A stretch of 64,000 nt of DNA from Larkinella insperata (lineage in GTDB: Bacteria; Bacteroidota; Bacteroidia; Cytophagales; Spirosomataceae), in assembly GCF_026248825.1 (NCBI RefSeq), contig NZ_CP110973.1, positions 806,001-870,000 of the forward strand. The letters run 5' to 3'. Shown here piece by piece: positions 18,177 through 27,106 of the stretch (positions are counted from its first letter, which is position 1; each line of letters begins with the position of its first letter). The notes beneath the pieces were generated by a model. It was not told the origin of the DNA. It searched no databases and was given only the letters and a program-made list of their open reading frames with translations. The translations under genes were made by a program, and so were the position numbers.

Positions 18177-20009
18177 CTATTTGACCCGCTTTGCGGCATC
18201 GCCCTTTCGGGTTTTGGAAACGGGCTCTGGTGTTTTCTTCAGCAGTGGCTGAAGCTGGGCCGCCAGCCGCCGGTAGCCCTCGGCATTGGGGTGCAAACCG
18301 TCGGTGAAAAGCGACTCGTCAATCTTGCCGTCTGGTTTCAGGAAAACCGTGCCGGGCTGGGCAAATTTGACGTTGGTTTCACCCGCCACCTGCGCCAGTT
18401 CTTCGTTGAGCGTCGCCAGCCGCTGTTCTTCGTTTCGGCGTGGCAGAATACCAATCAGCAGGATTTCGGCCCCCGGTTGCCGTACCTGAACGGACTGAAT
18501 CAGGGACTTCAGACCGGCCGCAATCTCCGCGTTGGAATTCCACTGGAGGTTGTTGGTGCCGATCATCAGCACGACCTGCGCGGCCTGGTACCCGTCCAGT
18601 TCGCCGTGGTACACCCGCCAGAGAACATTTTCAATGCGGTCCCAGCCGTAGCCGAGATTTTGTACGCCCAGCGGTTCCATCACGGCTTTCCAGGAATCAG
18701 CCCCCTGGGCGAGCGGGGCTTTGGGCTCGCCACCCCAGTAGTGCGTAATCGAATTGCCGATGTAAACGATGCGGGGCGGAGTGGTTTTCAAACGGGCCAG
18801 AATCTCGCGGTGCCGGGTTTCCCAATCGTAAATCCGGGAATCGCGGGACTGCGGCACCGGTTTCGTGGTGGAAACATCGCCGGACGGTTCGTTCAGGATG
18901 GTGCGTAGACTGCGTTCGTAGGCGTCGGCGTATTGCTGCATCCCCAAATCCGACGGGTGCGTCCCATCGACCATCGCATCGTCGCTCAGGTTGATTTGCG
19001 ATTTGGGCAGCAGGTACAACTGGCCGATGCCCTCGCTCTTCAGTTGCGCAAACGCCTGACGCATGACTTCGTTGACTTCACTATAGGCTTTTTTTCGAAT
19101 CGGGTTGATGTCGCCGTCCGTGTAACCCGCGTGTTCGACCAGCAGAATGGGGGTCGCCGGGCGTTGTTGCCGCAGCACCCGGACCGATTCCAGGATCCGG
19201 GTTCTCACTTCTTCGGCAGATCGCTCGGGCGTCTTAATCAGGTTGGGCAGACAGTCCAGCACGTAGATTTTGGCGTCAATCTGCGGCAACAACTCGATAA
19301 TTTCCTTTTCCAGCCGCCCGTTGCCGGAAAACGCCAGGTTGATCAGCGGGCGATCCAGTTTACGACCTACGATTGCCGTCCAGGCCATGCCGGGCCGCGA
19401 CGCACAGGCCCCCTGCGCAATGGACGTGCCGTAAACCACAATGGGTTTGTCGGCCCGCACAGGCAACGGAGTGACCGTTACGCCCTTCGGCACGCCAATT
19501 TCGAGCCATTTTACGGAATTGTAGAGCGGCAGGTATAGCCGGTATTCGCGCCCCTTCTGGTGGTACGGGTCGTTTGCTTGCAGGTTGGTAAACTGGTACT
19601 GAATCGTATCGCCAAAGGTATATTTGCCGTTGCACCACAGCCAGTTGCCGTCGCTGTTTCCGGCGTAGAGATCCACCCCGCTAACGCCCGTTGCGGGCAT
19701 GTGCGGCATGGCCTGCTTGCCGTCTACCGCGTACCGAACCGTGATCCGGTCGGTGCTGGCCCGAAAGCGAATCAGCAGCCCGGCAGCATTACGCGACAGG
19801 TTCCAGACGACTTTCCGAACGCTTTTCTCGGCTTCGGCCGGCAAACGGTCGTATGGACTTTGAATGGTTTTACCGCTCCATGCCTGGCCTTCGATCACCG
19901 AAGGCTCGGCACCGGCGGGGTTCCACCACGTTAATTCGTCGGCCGTCTGGGCAACGGCGAAACGGCCGGTCAGGCAGGTAAGCGCAAAAAGCAGAAAGAT
20001 TTTTTTCAT
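18177..20009 (-). CDS. Secreted protein with two tandem SGNH/GDSL hydrolase domains
   Basis: This 610-aa exported protein has a signal peptide ending FAVAQT and a beta-sandwich region (about 25-180). The first SGNH domain has block I VVYGTSIAQG (Ser196) and block V DGTHPSDLG. The second SGNH domain (from about 400) has block I VYIGNSITHYW, block III MIGTNN and block V DGLHPNAEG. SGNH enzymes are esterases or acyltransferases acting on acetylated sugars and lipids. Both domains retain Ser and Asp/His, so both may be active. It is probably periplasmic or surface exposed. It is transcribed alone with its own terminator. Confidence 0.88.
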   Translation of the reverse strand: MKKIFLLFALTCLTGRFAVAQTADELTWWNPAGAEPSVIEGQAWSGKTIQSPYDRLPAEAEKSVRKVVWNLSRNAAGLLIRFRASTDRITVRYAVDGKQAMPHMPATGVSGVDLYAGNSDGNWLWCNGKYTFGDTIQYQFTNLQANDPYHQKGREYRLYLPLYNSVKWLEIGVPKGVTVTPLPVRADKPIVVYGTSIAQGACASRPGMAWTAIVGRKLDRPLINLAFSGNGRLEKEIIELLPQIDAKIYVLDCLPNLIKTPERSAEEVRTRILESVRVLRQQRPATPILLVEHAGYTDGDINPIRKKAYSEVNEVMRQAFAQLKSEGIGQLYLLPKSQINLSDDAMVDGTHPSDLGMQQYADAYERSLRTILNEPSGDVSTTKPVPQSRDSRIYDWETRHREILARLKTTPPRIVYIGNSITHYWGGEPKAPLAQGADSWKAVMEPLGVQNLGYGWDRIENVLWRVYHGELDGYQAAQVVLMIGTNNLQWNSNAEIAAGLKSLIQSVQVRQPGAEILLIGILPRRNEEQRLATLNEELAQVAGETNVKFAQPGTVFLKPDGKIDESLFTDGLHPNAEGYRRLAAQLQPLLKKTPEPVSKTRKGDAAKRVK

Positions 20010-20179
20010 CGAAGTCAGGTTCAGGAATAAAAGTGATCGGTGCTGCGGAAAACGCCTAAAAATACGGAGTATCGGCGTAAATCCGGCCAGTCAGGTGGGC
20101 ATGTAAACAAAATACCGTCGTCCCGGCTTTATTTCTAAAATCTATTCTTCAACCGCTTTTTGCGCTAATTTTTTAAGCT

Positions 20180-21046
20180 ATGTACATTATTCTTGGCGCT
20201 ACGGGCCACGTAGGTTCGGCGGTAGCTAATGCGTTGCTCGAAAAAGGAGAACCCGTCACAATGGTTACCCGGGATGCCCGAAAAGCGGATGCCTGGCAGC
20301 AGAAAGGAGCGCAGGTGGCCATTGCTGATGTGCACGATACGGTGCGTTTGAAACAGATTTTCCGTCAGGGCAAGCGGCTGTTTTTGCTCAATCCGCCCGC
20401 TCCCCCGTCGACGGATACGGCCGCGGAAGAACGCCGAAGCCTACGGGCGATTCTGGACGCGCTGGACGGATCGGGTCTGGAGAAGATCGTGGCCCAGTCG
20501 ACTTACGGAGCGCAGCCCGGCGAGCGGGTCGGCGATCTGGCCGTGTTGTACGAACTGGAACAGGCTTTAGCCCGGCAGGATATTCCCGCCAGCATCGTCC
20601 GGGGAGCGTATTACATGAGCAACTGGGAACACGCCCTGTACTCGGCTCAGGATGAAGGAAAAGTGTATGCCTATTATCCGGCCGACTTCCAACTGCCGAT
20701 GGTGGCCCCTCAGGACATTGGCGAGGTGGCGGCCCGGCTGCTCACCGAACCCACCGGCCAGATGGGACTGTACCACGTCGAAGGGCCTGAACTGTATTCA
20801 CCAGCGGATGTGGCTGCGGCTTTCGCGACGGCTTTGCAGCAACCCGTTGAAGCCGTTGAAATCCCGCGGGATCAGTGGGAAGGGTCGTTGAAAGCGGTGG
20901 GCTTCTCCGATGCAGCCGCGGAATCGATGGCGAACATGACCGCCGTTACGCTGAAAGGACCGGAGCTGCCGGAAAAACCGATACGGGGGGCCACCTCGTT
21001 GCAAAGCTACATTGCGGACCTCGTCGCCGGAAGCCAGCGCGGGTAA
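20180..21046 (+). CDS. NmrA-like NAD(P)-binding oxidoreductase or regulator
   Basis: This 288-aa atypical short-chain dehydrogenase has an N-terminal Rossmann motif GATGHVG (7-13) followed by TRDARK, which suggests NADP binding. A central FLLNPPAPPS and VAQSTYGAQPG follow in the place of the usual catalytic region. The Tyr-x-x-x-Lys dyad of classical SDRs is absent, as in NmrA-like proteins, which sense or reduce quinones and similar compounds. It is monocistronic, ending at a bidirectional terminator shared with the convergent small membrane-protein gene. Physiological substrate unknown. Confidence 0.85.
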   Translation: MYIILGATGHVGSAVANALLEKGEPVTMVTRDARKADAWQQKGAQVAIADVHDTVRLKQIFRQGKRLFLLNPPAPPSTDTAAEERRSLRAILDALDGSGLEKIVAQSTYGAQPGERVGDLAVLYELEQALARQDIPASIVRGAYYMSNWEHALYSAQDEGKVYAYYPADFQLPMVAPQDIGEVAARLLTEPTGQMGLYHVEGPELYSPADVAAAFATALQQPVEAVEIPRDQWEGSLKAVGFSDAAAESMANMTAVTLKGPELPEKPIRGATSLQSYIADLVAGSQRG

Positions 21047-21086
21047 GCGCAGTCGGGCTTTGGGGAGGTTCCGGCATGGATAAAAG

Positions 21087-21121
21087 AAAAGCGTCATAAT
21101 CGGATTGATTATAACGCTTTT
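21087..21121. terminator. Bidirectional terminator
   Basis: AAAAGCGT-c-ATAATC (21087-21101) pairs with GATTAT-a-ACGCTTTT (21107-21121) around a 5-nt loop, giving 14 pairs and one mismatch. The A-start and T-end suit termination of both the NmrA-like gene (plus) and the small membrane-protein gene (minus, stop at 21157). Confidence 0.8.
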
Positions 21122-21156
21122 GCAATAGCGCAACCGGCCGTTGCTGATGAAGCGGC

Positions 21157-21510
21157 TTAGTGAAACAAGTGGATACCGATGACCAGCAGGTGGAGCAGTA
21201 CATTAACGGCAAAAAGCTTCATGCAAAACCGTACTGACAACAGACCCAGGTTAGAAACCAGTACCGCAAAGAACGATACGACGGCAAATCCGGCGAACAG
21301 GTCGCTGTACCCAAAATCAAAGTATTGGAAAATCAGCAGGGCAACCGGCGTCAGGATACAGCCCTGGAGCATCAGCATGGCGCCCATCATGGTAAACCGG
21401 TAATCGCCGGATTCAAGTAACGCAATCAGATTATTATATCGGGTGGTCCAACTTTCGCTCAGGTTTTGTTCGGCAACGGGTTGGGCGGGAAAAGCAAGTT
21501 TCGTGTTCAT
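21157..21510 (-). CDS. Small membrane protein of unknown function
   Basis: This is a 117-aa protein from the ATG at 21510 (MNTKLAFPAQPV). Longer upstream starts in the frame add a segment without protein-like character and are not used. An amphipathic region of about 45 residues (ESWTTRYNNLIALLESGDYRF) precedes three hydrophobic segments near residues 48-68, 72-92 and 95-115. I do not recognise the family. It stands alone, convergent with the NmrA-like gene and divergent from the coiled-coil gene at 21696. Confidence 0.6.
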   Translation of the reverse strand: MNTKLAFPAQPVAEQNLSESWTTRYNNLIALLESGDYRFTMMGAMLMLQGCILTPVALLIFQYFDFGYSDLFAGFAVVSFFAVLVSNLGLLSVRFCMKLFAVNVLLHLLVIGIHLFH

Positions 21511-21695
21511 CGTCGTAGTGATTAAGAATTTGATGACACAAAGATTGCCGACAAACTCCGCCCGACCGATGACCACCGTCAACCCGGTAGCTGATCTTAA
21601 CCGGGCCGCCACCTGAGCATCGTCAGTTTCCGATCTGATCCAGGTCATGGAAAAAAACCGGTCAAACCGGCAGCTTTACGGAAAATATCGACAGG

Positions 21696-22100
21696 ATGGA
21701 AACACCAATCATTTACCTGGAACGGCGCCAACTGGAGCATTGTCAGACCGAAAACCAGCGCTGGGCCGTCACGCTTACAAATCTTGAGCAGGAGATCAAC
21801 CAGTTGCTCACGCTGCTGGAAGATGTTCTGGCGCAGTACAATCACCAGAACCTCCGCCACCGGGCTATTGATTATTACCGGGGTCTGAATCGGCTGAAAG
21901 TCTGGTTCAACCGCCTGCGCATGGATCTTTGCGAAAAATCCGATTGTGCTTCCAGTAACCTGCTTCCGTGCGAAAAACCACGGTTTGGGCGTCAACCGGT
22001 TCTTCCATCCCAATTTGCCGACTTGTCCGACGAATTTATCCGCACCAAAACCGGTTGCTACCAGTTTTTGTCGGGACTGGTGCAACTGAACTTATTGTAA
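21696..22100 (+). CDS. Hypothetical protein, helical/coiled-coil
   Basis: This 134-aa protein, without signal peptide or membrane helix, starts at the ATG at 21696 preceded by ACAGG. Residues of about 8-60 are heptad-like (LERRQLEHC, LTNLEQEINQLLTLLEDVL), suggesting a coiled coil, followed by a basic stretch (RGLNRLKVWFNRLR). Three Cys lie close together in its middle. A same-length frame on the opposite strand also exists; this strand is preferred because its composition is protein-like and its start is ATG. Function unknown. Confidence 0.5.
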   Translation: METPIIYLERRQLEHCQTENQRWAVTLTNLEQEINQLLTLLEDVLAQYNHQNLRHRAIDYYRGLNRLKVWFNRLRMDLCEKSDCASSNLLPCEKPRFGRQPVLPSQFADLSDEFIRTKTGCYQFLSGLVQLNLL

Positions 22101-22128
22101 CCGTTTTATCGGGCGCAGTCCGTTTATT

Positions 22129-22172
22129 TCCCACAAAAGGAGGTTCCCTTTCGGCCGTTCCCTTTTGTGGGA
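22129..22172. terminator. Inverted repeat between convergent genes, possible terminator
   Basis: TCCCACAAAAGG (22129-22140) and its exact complement CCTTTTGTGGGA (22161-22172) enclose a 20-nt loop that can also pair partly. It lies between the coiled-coil gene (plus) and the serine hydrolase gene (minus, stop at 22185). Neither flank has a strong T-run, so termination is plausible but not certain. Confidence 0.55.
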
Positions 22173-22184
22173 TTACGGTATTGC

Positions 22185-23318
22185 TTACTGCGCGATCTTC
22201 TCCAGAAAGGATTTATCCGACCCTCCGCCCAGGTTTTTGTACAGCACAACCGTTGTTTTCGTTTCCGGGAAATACAGCGCGTTGGCTTCGATACCGATCA
22301 GGGCACCGTTATGACCAAAGCCCGTCTTGCCCCCTACGTGCCAGATTTCCAGCCCCAGCCCGTATTCACAGTCGGGGCCGGTGCAGTTCGCCAGCTGCTG
22401 TTTCTGCATATCAGCCAGCAACGACGCCGAAATGATTTTCCCGCCGAACAAAGCCGTATAAAACCGGTGGATATCCCCCACGGTACTGACCAGCCCCCCC
22501 GCGGCCATGCCATTGCCTTCGGCCACATCCCAGGTTGTCACATCCCGCACGTTGCCGGGCGTTGTAACGGTATAGCCCCGCGCCACGTTGTTGTCGGTGC
22601 CCCGGTCCAAATGCGTGCGGGTTAACCCCAGCGGAATCAGCAGTTTTTCCGCCATCTGTGCCGACAGACTTTGGCCCGAAACGTTTTCGATTATCAGTTC
22701 GAGCAGCCAGTAACCGGGGTTAGAGTACGAATAGTTGCTGCCGGGCTGAAACAGCAAAGCCTGGTTCGTCACGTACTTTTGCAGCCGTTCCTGGGTGGTC
22801 AGGCTTTTCAGGGCACCGGGGTCGTTGACAATGTCGGTCTGGTAGCGCAGGCTCTGGTTGGGCGGGTCAATAACGCCGGAGGTGTGGGCCAGCAACTGCC
22901 GAACGGTAATCTGGTCGGACGACGGAATGGCGCCCGCCAGTTGTGGCAACAGCGTGGCCAATTTGTCGTCCAGCCGCAGCCTGTCTTCTTCCACCAGTTT
23001 CAGCACCAGCGCACTCACAAACACTTTGGTGATGCTGCCAATCCGGAACGGGGTTTCGGTGCCAAACGGCGTACGGTGTTCGAGGTTGGAAAAACCCACA
23101 GCCCCGGCCCACAACGGGTCGTTGCCTTTGGCGACCAGCATCACCGCCCCCGGCGACTGGCTTTTTTGCTGATAATCCTTAACATACGCCAAATATTCAG
23201 CGTTTTTCGGGTGCTGGCTGTAATCAACCGTCGAAACCGCCGACGGTTGCGGAACCTCCAGCTCACGGCAGGCAAAAACCGAGAGCAGCAACACGATGGG
23301 GAGAATGATCTTTTTCAT
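22185..23318 (-). CDS. Class C beta-lactamase-family serine hydrolase, lipoprotein
   Basis: This 377-aa lipoprotein (lipobox LSVFAC, Cys17) belongs to the beta-lactamase/DD-peptidase superfamily. The catalytic motif SITK is at residues 95-98, the YSN motif at 198-200, and a C-terminal HNGA replaces the KTG-like box. Family members include esterases, D-aminopeptidases and peptidoglycan-related enzymes; genuine antibiotic hydrolysis cannot be inferred. It is followed closely (7 bp upstream on the same strand) by an outer-membrane-barrel-like gene and may share its transcript. Confidence 0.9.
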   Translation of the reverse strand: MKKIILPIVLLLSVFACRELEVPQPSAVSTVDYSQHPKNAEYLAYVKDYQQKSQSPGAVMLVAKGNDPLWAGAVGFSNLEHRTPFGTETPFRIGSITKVFVSALVLKLVEEDRLRLDDKLATLLPQLAGAIPSSDQITVRQLLAHTSGVIDPPNQSLRYQTDIVNDPGALKSLTTQERLQKYVTNQALLFQPGSNYSYSNPGYWLLELIIENVSGQSLSAQMAEKLLIPLGLTRTHLDRGTDNNVARGYTVTTPGNVRDVTTWDVAEGNGMAAGGLVSTVGDIHRFYTALFGGKIISASLLADMQKQQLANCTGPDCEYGLGLEIWHVGGKTGFGHNGALIGIEANALYFPETKTTVVLYKNLGGGSDKSFLEKIAQ

Positions 23319-23324
23319 GGCGAC

Positions 23325-23921
23325 TTAGCGGGATGTGGAACGACGGATCTTTTTGGCAACCCCGATCTGGAAAAGCTGGTGGGGCAGGTACAGGGAGTTG
23401 TTTTGCAGGAAAGGCGCTTGAATCATCACGTTGTAGGCCACAAAGGGCGTAACGCCCCCTACTTCGACGCCCAGACTAACGCCCGACGTTGCCACCAGCC
23501 GGTGCTGAAGACCAGCCGTTTTTGCGTACGTTTCGCCATCGTAGCGGTACAGCTGAGCCGCCGACCTGTTCAGCATATACCCCGGCCCCATTTTTAGATC
23601 AAGATGGATGTTGCGGGCGAAAAACCGGTAGCCTACTTCGGTAGTGAGCAGGAAGGACGTAGCCAGTTCGTTGTGGTGAAAACCGCCCAGGTTCAGGGTT
23701 TGAATCCACTGGTGTTTTTTACCTTGCCGGTAATAAAGCTCCGTTCCGACGCTTACGCCCGGATTCAGACGGGCCGTCAGGCGGCTGACCGACGGCAACG
23801 TGGCCGTTTCGTTGAACAGACTAACCCGAAGCGGCAAACCGTTTCCCGAACGCTGCCCCAGCACGGTATGGGTAATCAGAAGGTGGAAGGCCACCGCAAC
23901 TCCCAGGAAGATTGTTTTCAT
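23325..23921 (-). CDS. Hypothetical outer-membrane beta-barrel-like protein
   Basis: This 198-aa exported protein has a signal peptide (LLITHTVLGQ). The rest alternates polar and aromatic residues in short strands (LNPGVSVGTELYYRQG, TEVGYRFFARNIHLDLKMG, GVTPFVAYNVMIQ), typical of small outer-membrane barrels. No family name recognised. It lies directly upstream of the serine hydrolase gene (6-bp gap) and downstream of an AraC-type regulator, all on the minus strand; the regulator may control the pair. Confidence 0.6.
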   Translation of the reverse strand: MKTIFLGVAVAFHLLITHTVLGQRSGNGLPLRVSLFNETATLPSVSRLTARLNPGVSVGTELYYRQGKKHQWIQTLNLGGFHHNELATSFLLTTEVGYRFFARNIHLDLKMGPGYMLNRSAAQLYRYDGETYAKTAGLQHRLVATSGVSLGVEVGGVTPFVAYNVMIQAPFLQNNSLYLPHQLFQIGVAKKIRRSTSR

Positions 23922-23973
23922 GGTATTTGTTCATTTGTTGTTTACGTTGGCGGAATCCGGCCCGTCATACCGA

Positions 23974-24975
23974 CTAGGCATAAGCGAGCGGACGGACGGG
24001 TGCCTTTCCCTGTAAGTACTGAGAAGGCGTCAGCCCGGCGTATTTTTTAAAGGCAATCGAAAAATGCTGGGCGTGTTCATACCCCAGCCGGTCGGCCACC
24101 TCATCGACCGACAGCGCGTAGTTTCGTAGCAGTTGCGCGGCATGTTCCATCCGCAGCTTACGCAGGTAGTTGAAAACCGTAGTGTTGAACAGTTGCTTGA
24201 AGCCTTTCTTGACCTTAAACTCGTTCAGCAGGCAATACCGGCTTAGTTGCGCCAGCGAATGGTCCGACAGAAAGTTGGCATCCAGGTACCGTTTTAACTG
24301 GTGCAGCTTTTCGACTTCATCGGCCGGAATGGCCTCCAACGCCAGAACCGGCGTTTTGAACTGCTCGATCTCCAGCGCCACCAGCTCCAGCACCCGCGAC
24401 TGAATGAGCAGATTGCGCATAGGCCCCAGGGCTTTGCAACTCCGGATATCATCGATCAGATGCCGCATCTGGGGGGTGATCGTCGACGTGCCCGAAATGC
24501 CGGAAAAAGGCCGCTCGTGGTGTAACTCGTTCAGAATCCGTTCGCTCCAGCTATCGTCCTGTCCGATGGCCGACATAAAAAATGCCTTGTCCAGACTCAC
24601 CAGCAGCATCGAAAGGGATTGCCCGCGCTTCAATCGGTTGCGGTGGCTTGCTTCCGGAGCGTGCACCAGATTGTGCGTACCGGGGCGCATGTTCAGTTCC
24701 TGACGTATGCCCCGAAACTGCGTATCGATGGTTCCACCGAGCATGAAATTGATGGAAATTCCTTCGGAGGGATTAACATCTTGCAGTTCAATGTCATTGG
24801 CCGTCTCCCACTGCGTCTCCATGATCTGCATGTGTGGAAATACAATGTTTTTAACCGCAACATTGCCGGCTTTTCGATTTTGAAAGCGCAGGAAACCGTC
24901 GGCCGCTAACCCCTCTGAACCGGGCATTCGGTTAAATTCAAATAAGTCCGTCGTTTGTAAAACCGTAGCTGCCAT
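23974..24975 (-). CDS. AraC-family transcriptional regulator
   Basis: This 333-aa regulator has an N-terminal sensing region of about 220 residues without recognisable ligand motif and a C-terminal AraC DNA-binding domain. The latter has two helix-turn-helix units: HSLAQLSRYCLLNEFKVKKGF and LSVDEVADRLGYEHAQHFS followed by FKKYAGLTPSQYL. This is the PchR/YbtA-like arrangement seen in many Bacteroidota. It starts at the ATG at 24975. The two exported-protein genes downstream on the same strand are likely targets or companions. Inducer unknown. Confidence 0.88.
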   Translation of the reverse strand: MAATVLQTTDLFEFNRMPGSEGLAADGFLRFQNRKAGNVAVKNIVFPHMQIMETQWETANDIELQDVNPSEGISINFMLGGTIDTQFRGIRQELNMRPGTHNLVHAPEASHRNRLKRGQSLSMLLVSLDKAFFMSAIGQDDSWSERILNELHHERPFSGISGTSTITPQMRHLIDDIRSCKALGPMRNLLIQSRVLELVALEIEQFKTPVLALEAIPADEVEKLHQLKRYLDANFLSDHSLAQLSRYCLLNEFKVKKGFKQLFNTTVFNYLRKLRMEHAAQLLRNYALSVDEVADRLGYEHAQHFSIAFKKYAGLTPSQYLQGKAPVRPLAYA

Positions 24976-25462
24976 GCGCTGTGTCTGTTTAGGGAGAAAA
25001 TGGTAGATCCCGGTCGGTTCGGGCGTAAAACAAAACTACTGGAAGGAAACCCCGTACGAAGCTGGATTGCTTCTCAACCGGCAGAAGAGCGTTCTCAATT
25101 GTGAAAGCGGGCGATTGAGTTGCGGTGGCTAAAATCCGCTTCGGGTAGGTGATTATCCGTTATTCGTAGGTAGCGAAGGACAGCCCCGGCTTAATTTTGC
25201 GGCCCGAGACAAGTTGTCCCGATTGCAGGCAGTGAATCAACCCCTTCAGAGCTGGCTTTCAATTCAGTAGCTACGAGCACGCTCCGGTCGGGCTGAGCGT
25301 GTAATTTCGAATTTTATTTCCTGATCAGCTTACCAACAAATTCCACCCTGGTTTGTCGTTTTTTCTGTCTACACCACCTGAAAGATTCCTTCCTGGGAAC
25401 TGGTATATGTCTGCGACTTTCCTATTTTTACTTCGTCTGTTGTAGTTAAACTATTCGCTCTT
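24976..25462. other. Long intergenic region without a recognised gene
   Basis: This 487-bp region lies between the divergent AraC gene and the DUF4287 gene. It has base composition near that of the backbone but no frame with convincing start and protein features, no tRNA and no clear terminator. It must hold the promoters for both flanking genes. A remnant of a lost gene cannot be excluded. Confidence 0.4.
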
Positions 25463-25669
25463 ATGTCATTTCAGGCTTATCTCGACAACATCGAAAAGAA
25501 AACGGGGCAACAACCGGATGATTTCAAGCGACTGGCCGGCGAGAAAGGGTTGCTCAAACCTGGTACAAAAGCCGGCGAAATTGTAGCCTGGCTAGCGAAT
25601 GATTTTCAGTTGGGGCACGGCCACGCCATGGCGATTTACAAGCTTTTTAAAGACGACGGTTTGCTTTAA
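25463..25669 (+). CDS. DUF4287 domain protein
   Basis: This small soluble protein of 68 aa consists wholly of a DUF4287-type domain: FQAYLDNIEKKTGQQPDDF, then LKPGTKAGEIVAWLANDF and GHGHAMAIYKLF. Such proteins are common in bacteria, sometimes fused to DUF5655, and their function is not established. It starts at the ATG at 25463. It lies 99 bp upstream of an arginyltransferase-like gene on the same strand. Confidence 0.8.
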   Translation: MSFQAYLDNIEKKTGQQPDDFKRLAGEKGLLKPGTKAGEIVAWLANDFQLGHGHAMAIYKLFKDDGLL

Positions 25670-25768
25670 GCGGACCGAATGATAATCCATGTCCAAAACG
25701 GCTGGTTGTCGACACTTTCGTATTAACTTGTAGGCCAATCACGCGTGGCCTGTTTATACGCCCTAACC

Positions 25769-26434
25769 ATGAGAGGAAGTGAGCTGGATTTGTACCTGAG
25801 CCTGGGCTATTTCCGGATGCATCAGGATATTTTCACCTGCCGGTACCTGATTTACGACAACACAATTTTACCCGTTCACTGGCTGCGGTTCGACCTGGCA
25901 AACGTCGAGTTCGGCAGTAAGCAGCGCGCGCTGCTCCGGCGTAATGCCCCGTTTTCGGTCGTTGCCAAACCCTTTGCGCTGACAAACGAGGTACGGGCCC
26001 TTTACAATCGGTATCGCAACGCCGTAGACTTTGAAGCGCCCGAATCGGTGGAGTTCTGGCTCATGAGCGGTTCGCCCTATAACGCCTTTGACACTTACTC
26101 CGTTGAAGTTCGGGACGGCGATCACCTGATTGCGGTCGGAATTTTTGACCACGGTGCTGAAAGCATTGCCGGTATCATGAATTTCTACGATCCGGAATAC
26201 CGCCGGCACAGCTTGGGCAAGTTTCTGATGCTGCAAAAAATCATCTACGCCCGGCAGCAGCAAAAACTCTACTATTACCCGGGCTACCTCGTCAGCAATT
26301 ATCCCAAGTTTGACTACAAGCTGTTTCCGTGCGAAGAAGCCACCGAAGTATTCGACGACAACACGGGCCAGTGGCTGCCTTTTTCGTGGGAAACCGTCAA
26401 CGCCCTGGCCGCCGACATTCTGGACGACAGGTAA
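25769..26434 (+). CDS. Arginyl-tRNA-protein transferase-like protein (C-terminal ATE domain)
   Basis: This 221-aa protein resembles the GNAT-like C-terminal half of arginyl/leucyl-tRNA-protein transferases: LYNRYRNAVDF, DTYSVEVRDGDHLIAVGIFD, NFYDPEYRRHSLGKFLML and LYYYPGYLVSN. These enzymes add an amino acid to protein N-termini, marking them for degradation. The N-terminal Cys-containing ATE domain is missing here, giving a protein shorter than E. coli-type or eukaryotic enzymes; short forms are known in Bacteroidota. I chose the ATG at 25769 over a GTG 24 bp upstream. It ends 12 bp from the convergent tenA. Confidence 0.62.
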   Translation: MRGSELDLYLSLGYFRMHQDIFTCRYLIYDNTILPVHWLRFDLANVEFGSKQRALLRRNAPFSVVAKPFALTNEVRALYNRYRNAVDFEAPESVEFWLMSGSPYNAFDTYSVEVRDGDHLIAVGIFDHGAESIAGIMNFYDPEYRRHSLGKFLMLQKIIYARQQQKLYYYPGYLVSNYPKFDYKLFPCEEATEVFDDNTGQWLPFSWETVNALAADILDDR

Positions 26435-26446
26435 CGGCAACCGGTT

Positions 26447-27097
26447 TTACACCAACCAGCCGCTCTGGGTATACGCGTCGTTCCAGAAATACCATTCCAG
26501 CCGACTCGACATCCGGAAGGCTTCCCGCATCATCTCCCGTTCCACCGGGCCAGCCTGCTCCGCAAACCGGTCGGTCAACTCCAGCATTTGCGTCACCGAC
26601 TGATCAAAGGCATCGCCCGCGTACGTATCGATCCAGGCCCGGTACGGATTGGCCAGAATGGCCCGCTGATAAATAAACTGGCCCACTTCCCGGTAAATCC
26701 AGAAGCACGGCAAAACAGCCGCGGCCCCTACCGCGATGGACTGCAACGAGGTGGTGGCCAGCAAATAATTGGTGTAGGCAAAACAGGCGGGCATCTTTAC
26801 GGTTTGCGGTTCAATGGCATACAGCGTAAAGTAGGTTTCGTGCAGCGCCCGTTCAACAAGAATGGCGTTCTGGGCAAACTGGGCAAACTGCAGCATGTCG
26901 CCGGGCTGGGTGGCCCGGGCCGCCAGCTGACTCAGCGCCCGGCCGAAATCGGCCAGATACAGCGCATCCTGCTGAATGTAGTACTGAAACGTGGGCGAGG
27001 GCAGGCTCCCCGCCGTTAATTTCTTTACAAAACCGTGTTGTAGAATTGAGTCATAAATGGGCGAAATATCCTGCCAGAGTTGTTCCGTAAACAGCAT
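26447..27097 (-). CDS. tenA: Thiaminase II / aminopyrimidine aminohydrolase TenA
   Basis: This 216-aa all-helical enzyme hydrolyses aminopyrimidine breakdown products of thiamin, returning HMP to the pathway. The catalytic Cys131 sits in AAVLPCFWIYREVG, and Glu201 in RLEWYFWNDAY matches the conserved C-terminal acid. It is the last gene of the riboswitch-controlled operon thiM-thiE-thiD-tenA, 9 bp after thiD. The position supports a salvage role rather than thiamin destruction. Confidence 0.93.
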   Translation of the reverse strand: MLFTEQLWQDISPIYDSILQHGFVKKLTAGSLPSPTFQYYIQQDALYLADFGRALSQLAARATQPGDMLQFAQFAQNAILVERALHETYFTLYAIEPQTVKMPACFAYTNYLLATTSLQSIAVGAAAVLPCFWIYREVGQFIYQRAILANPYRAWIDTYAGDAFDQSVTQMLELTDRFAEQAGPVEREMMREAFRMSSRLEWYFWNDAYTQSGWLV

Positions 27098-27106
27098 TGA
27101 GTAGAG

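Noticed and set aside
17912..18199. 95-codon minus-strand frame in the gap beside the SGNH gene
   Set aside because: It runs through a clear terminator hairpin and has no recognisable protein features.
21645..22085. 146-codon minus-strand frame opposite the coiled-coil gene
   Set aside because: The plus-strand frame has an ATG with a purine-rich stretch ahead and more protein-like composition.
22671..23597. 308-codon plus-strand frame opposite the serine hydrolase and barrel genes
   Set aside because: Highly basic and Gln/Gly-rich, no domain, and it covers two well-supported genes on the other strand.
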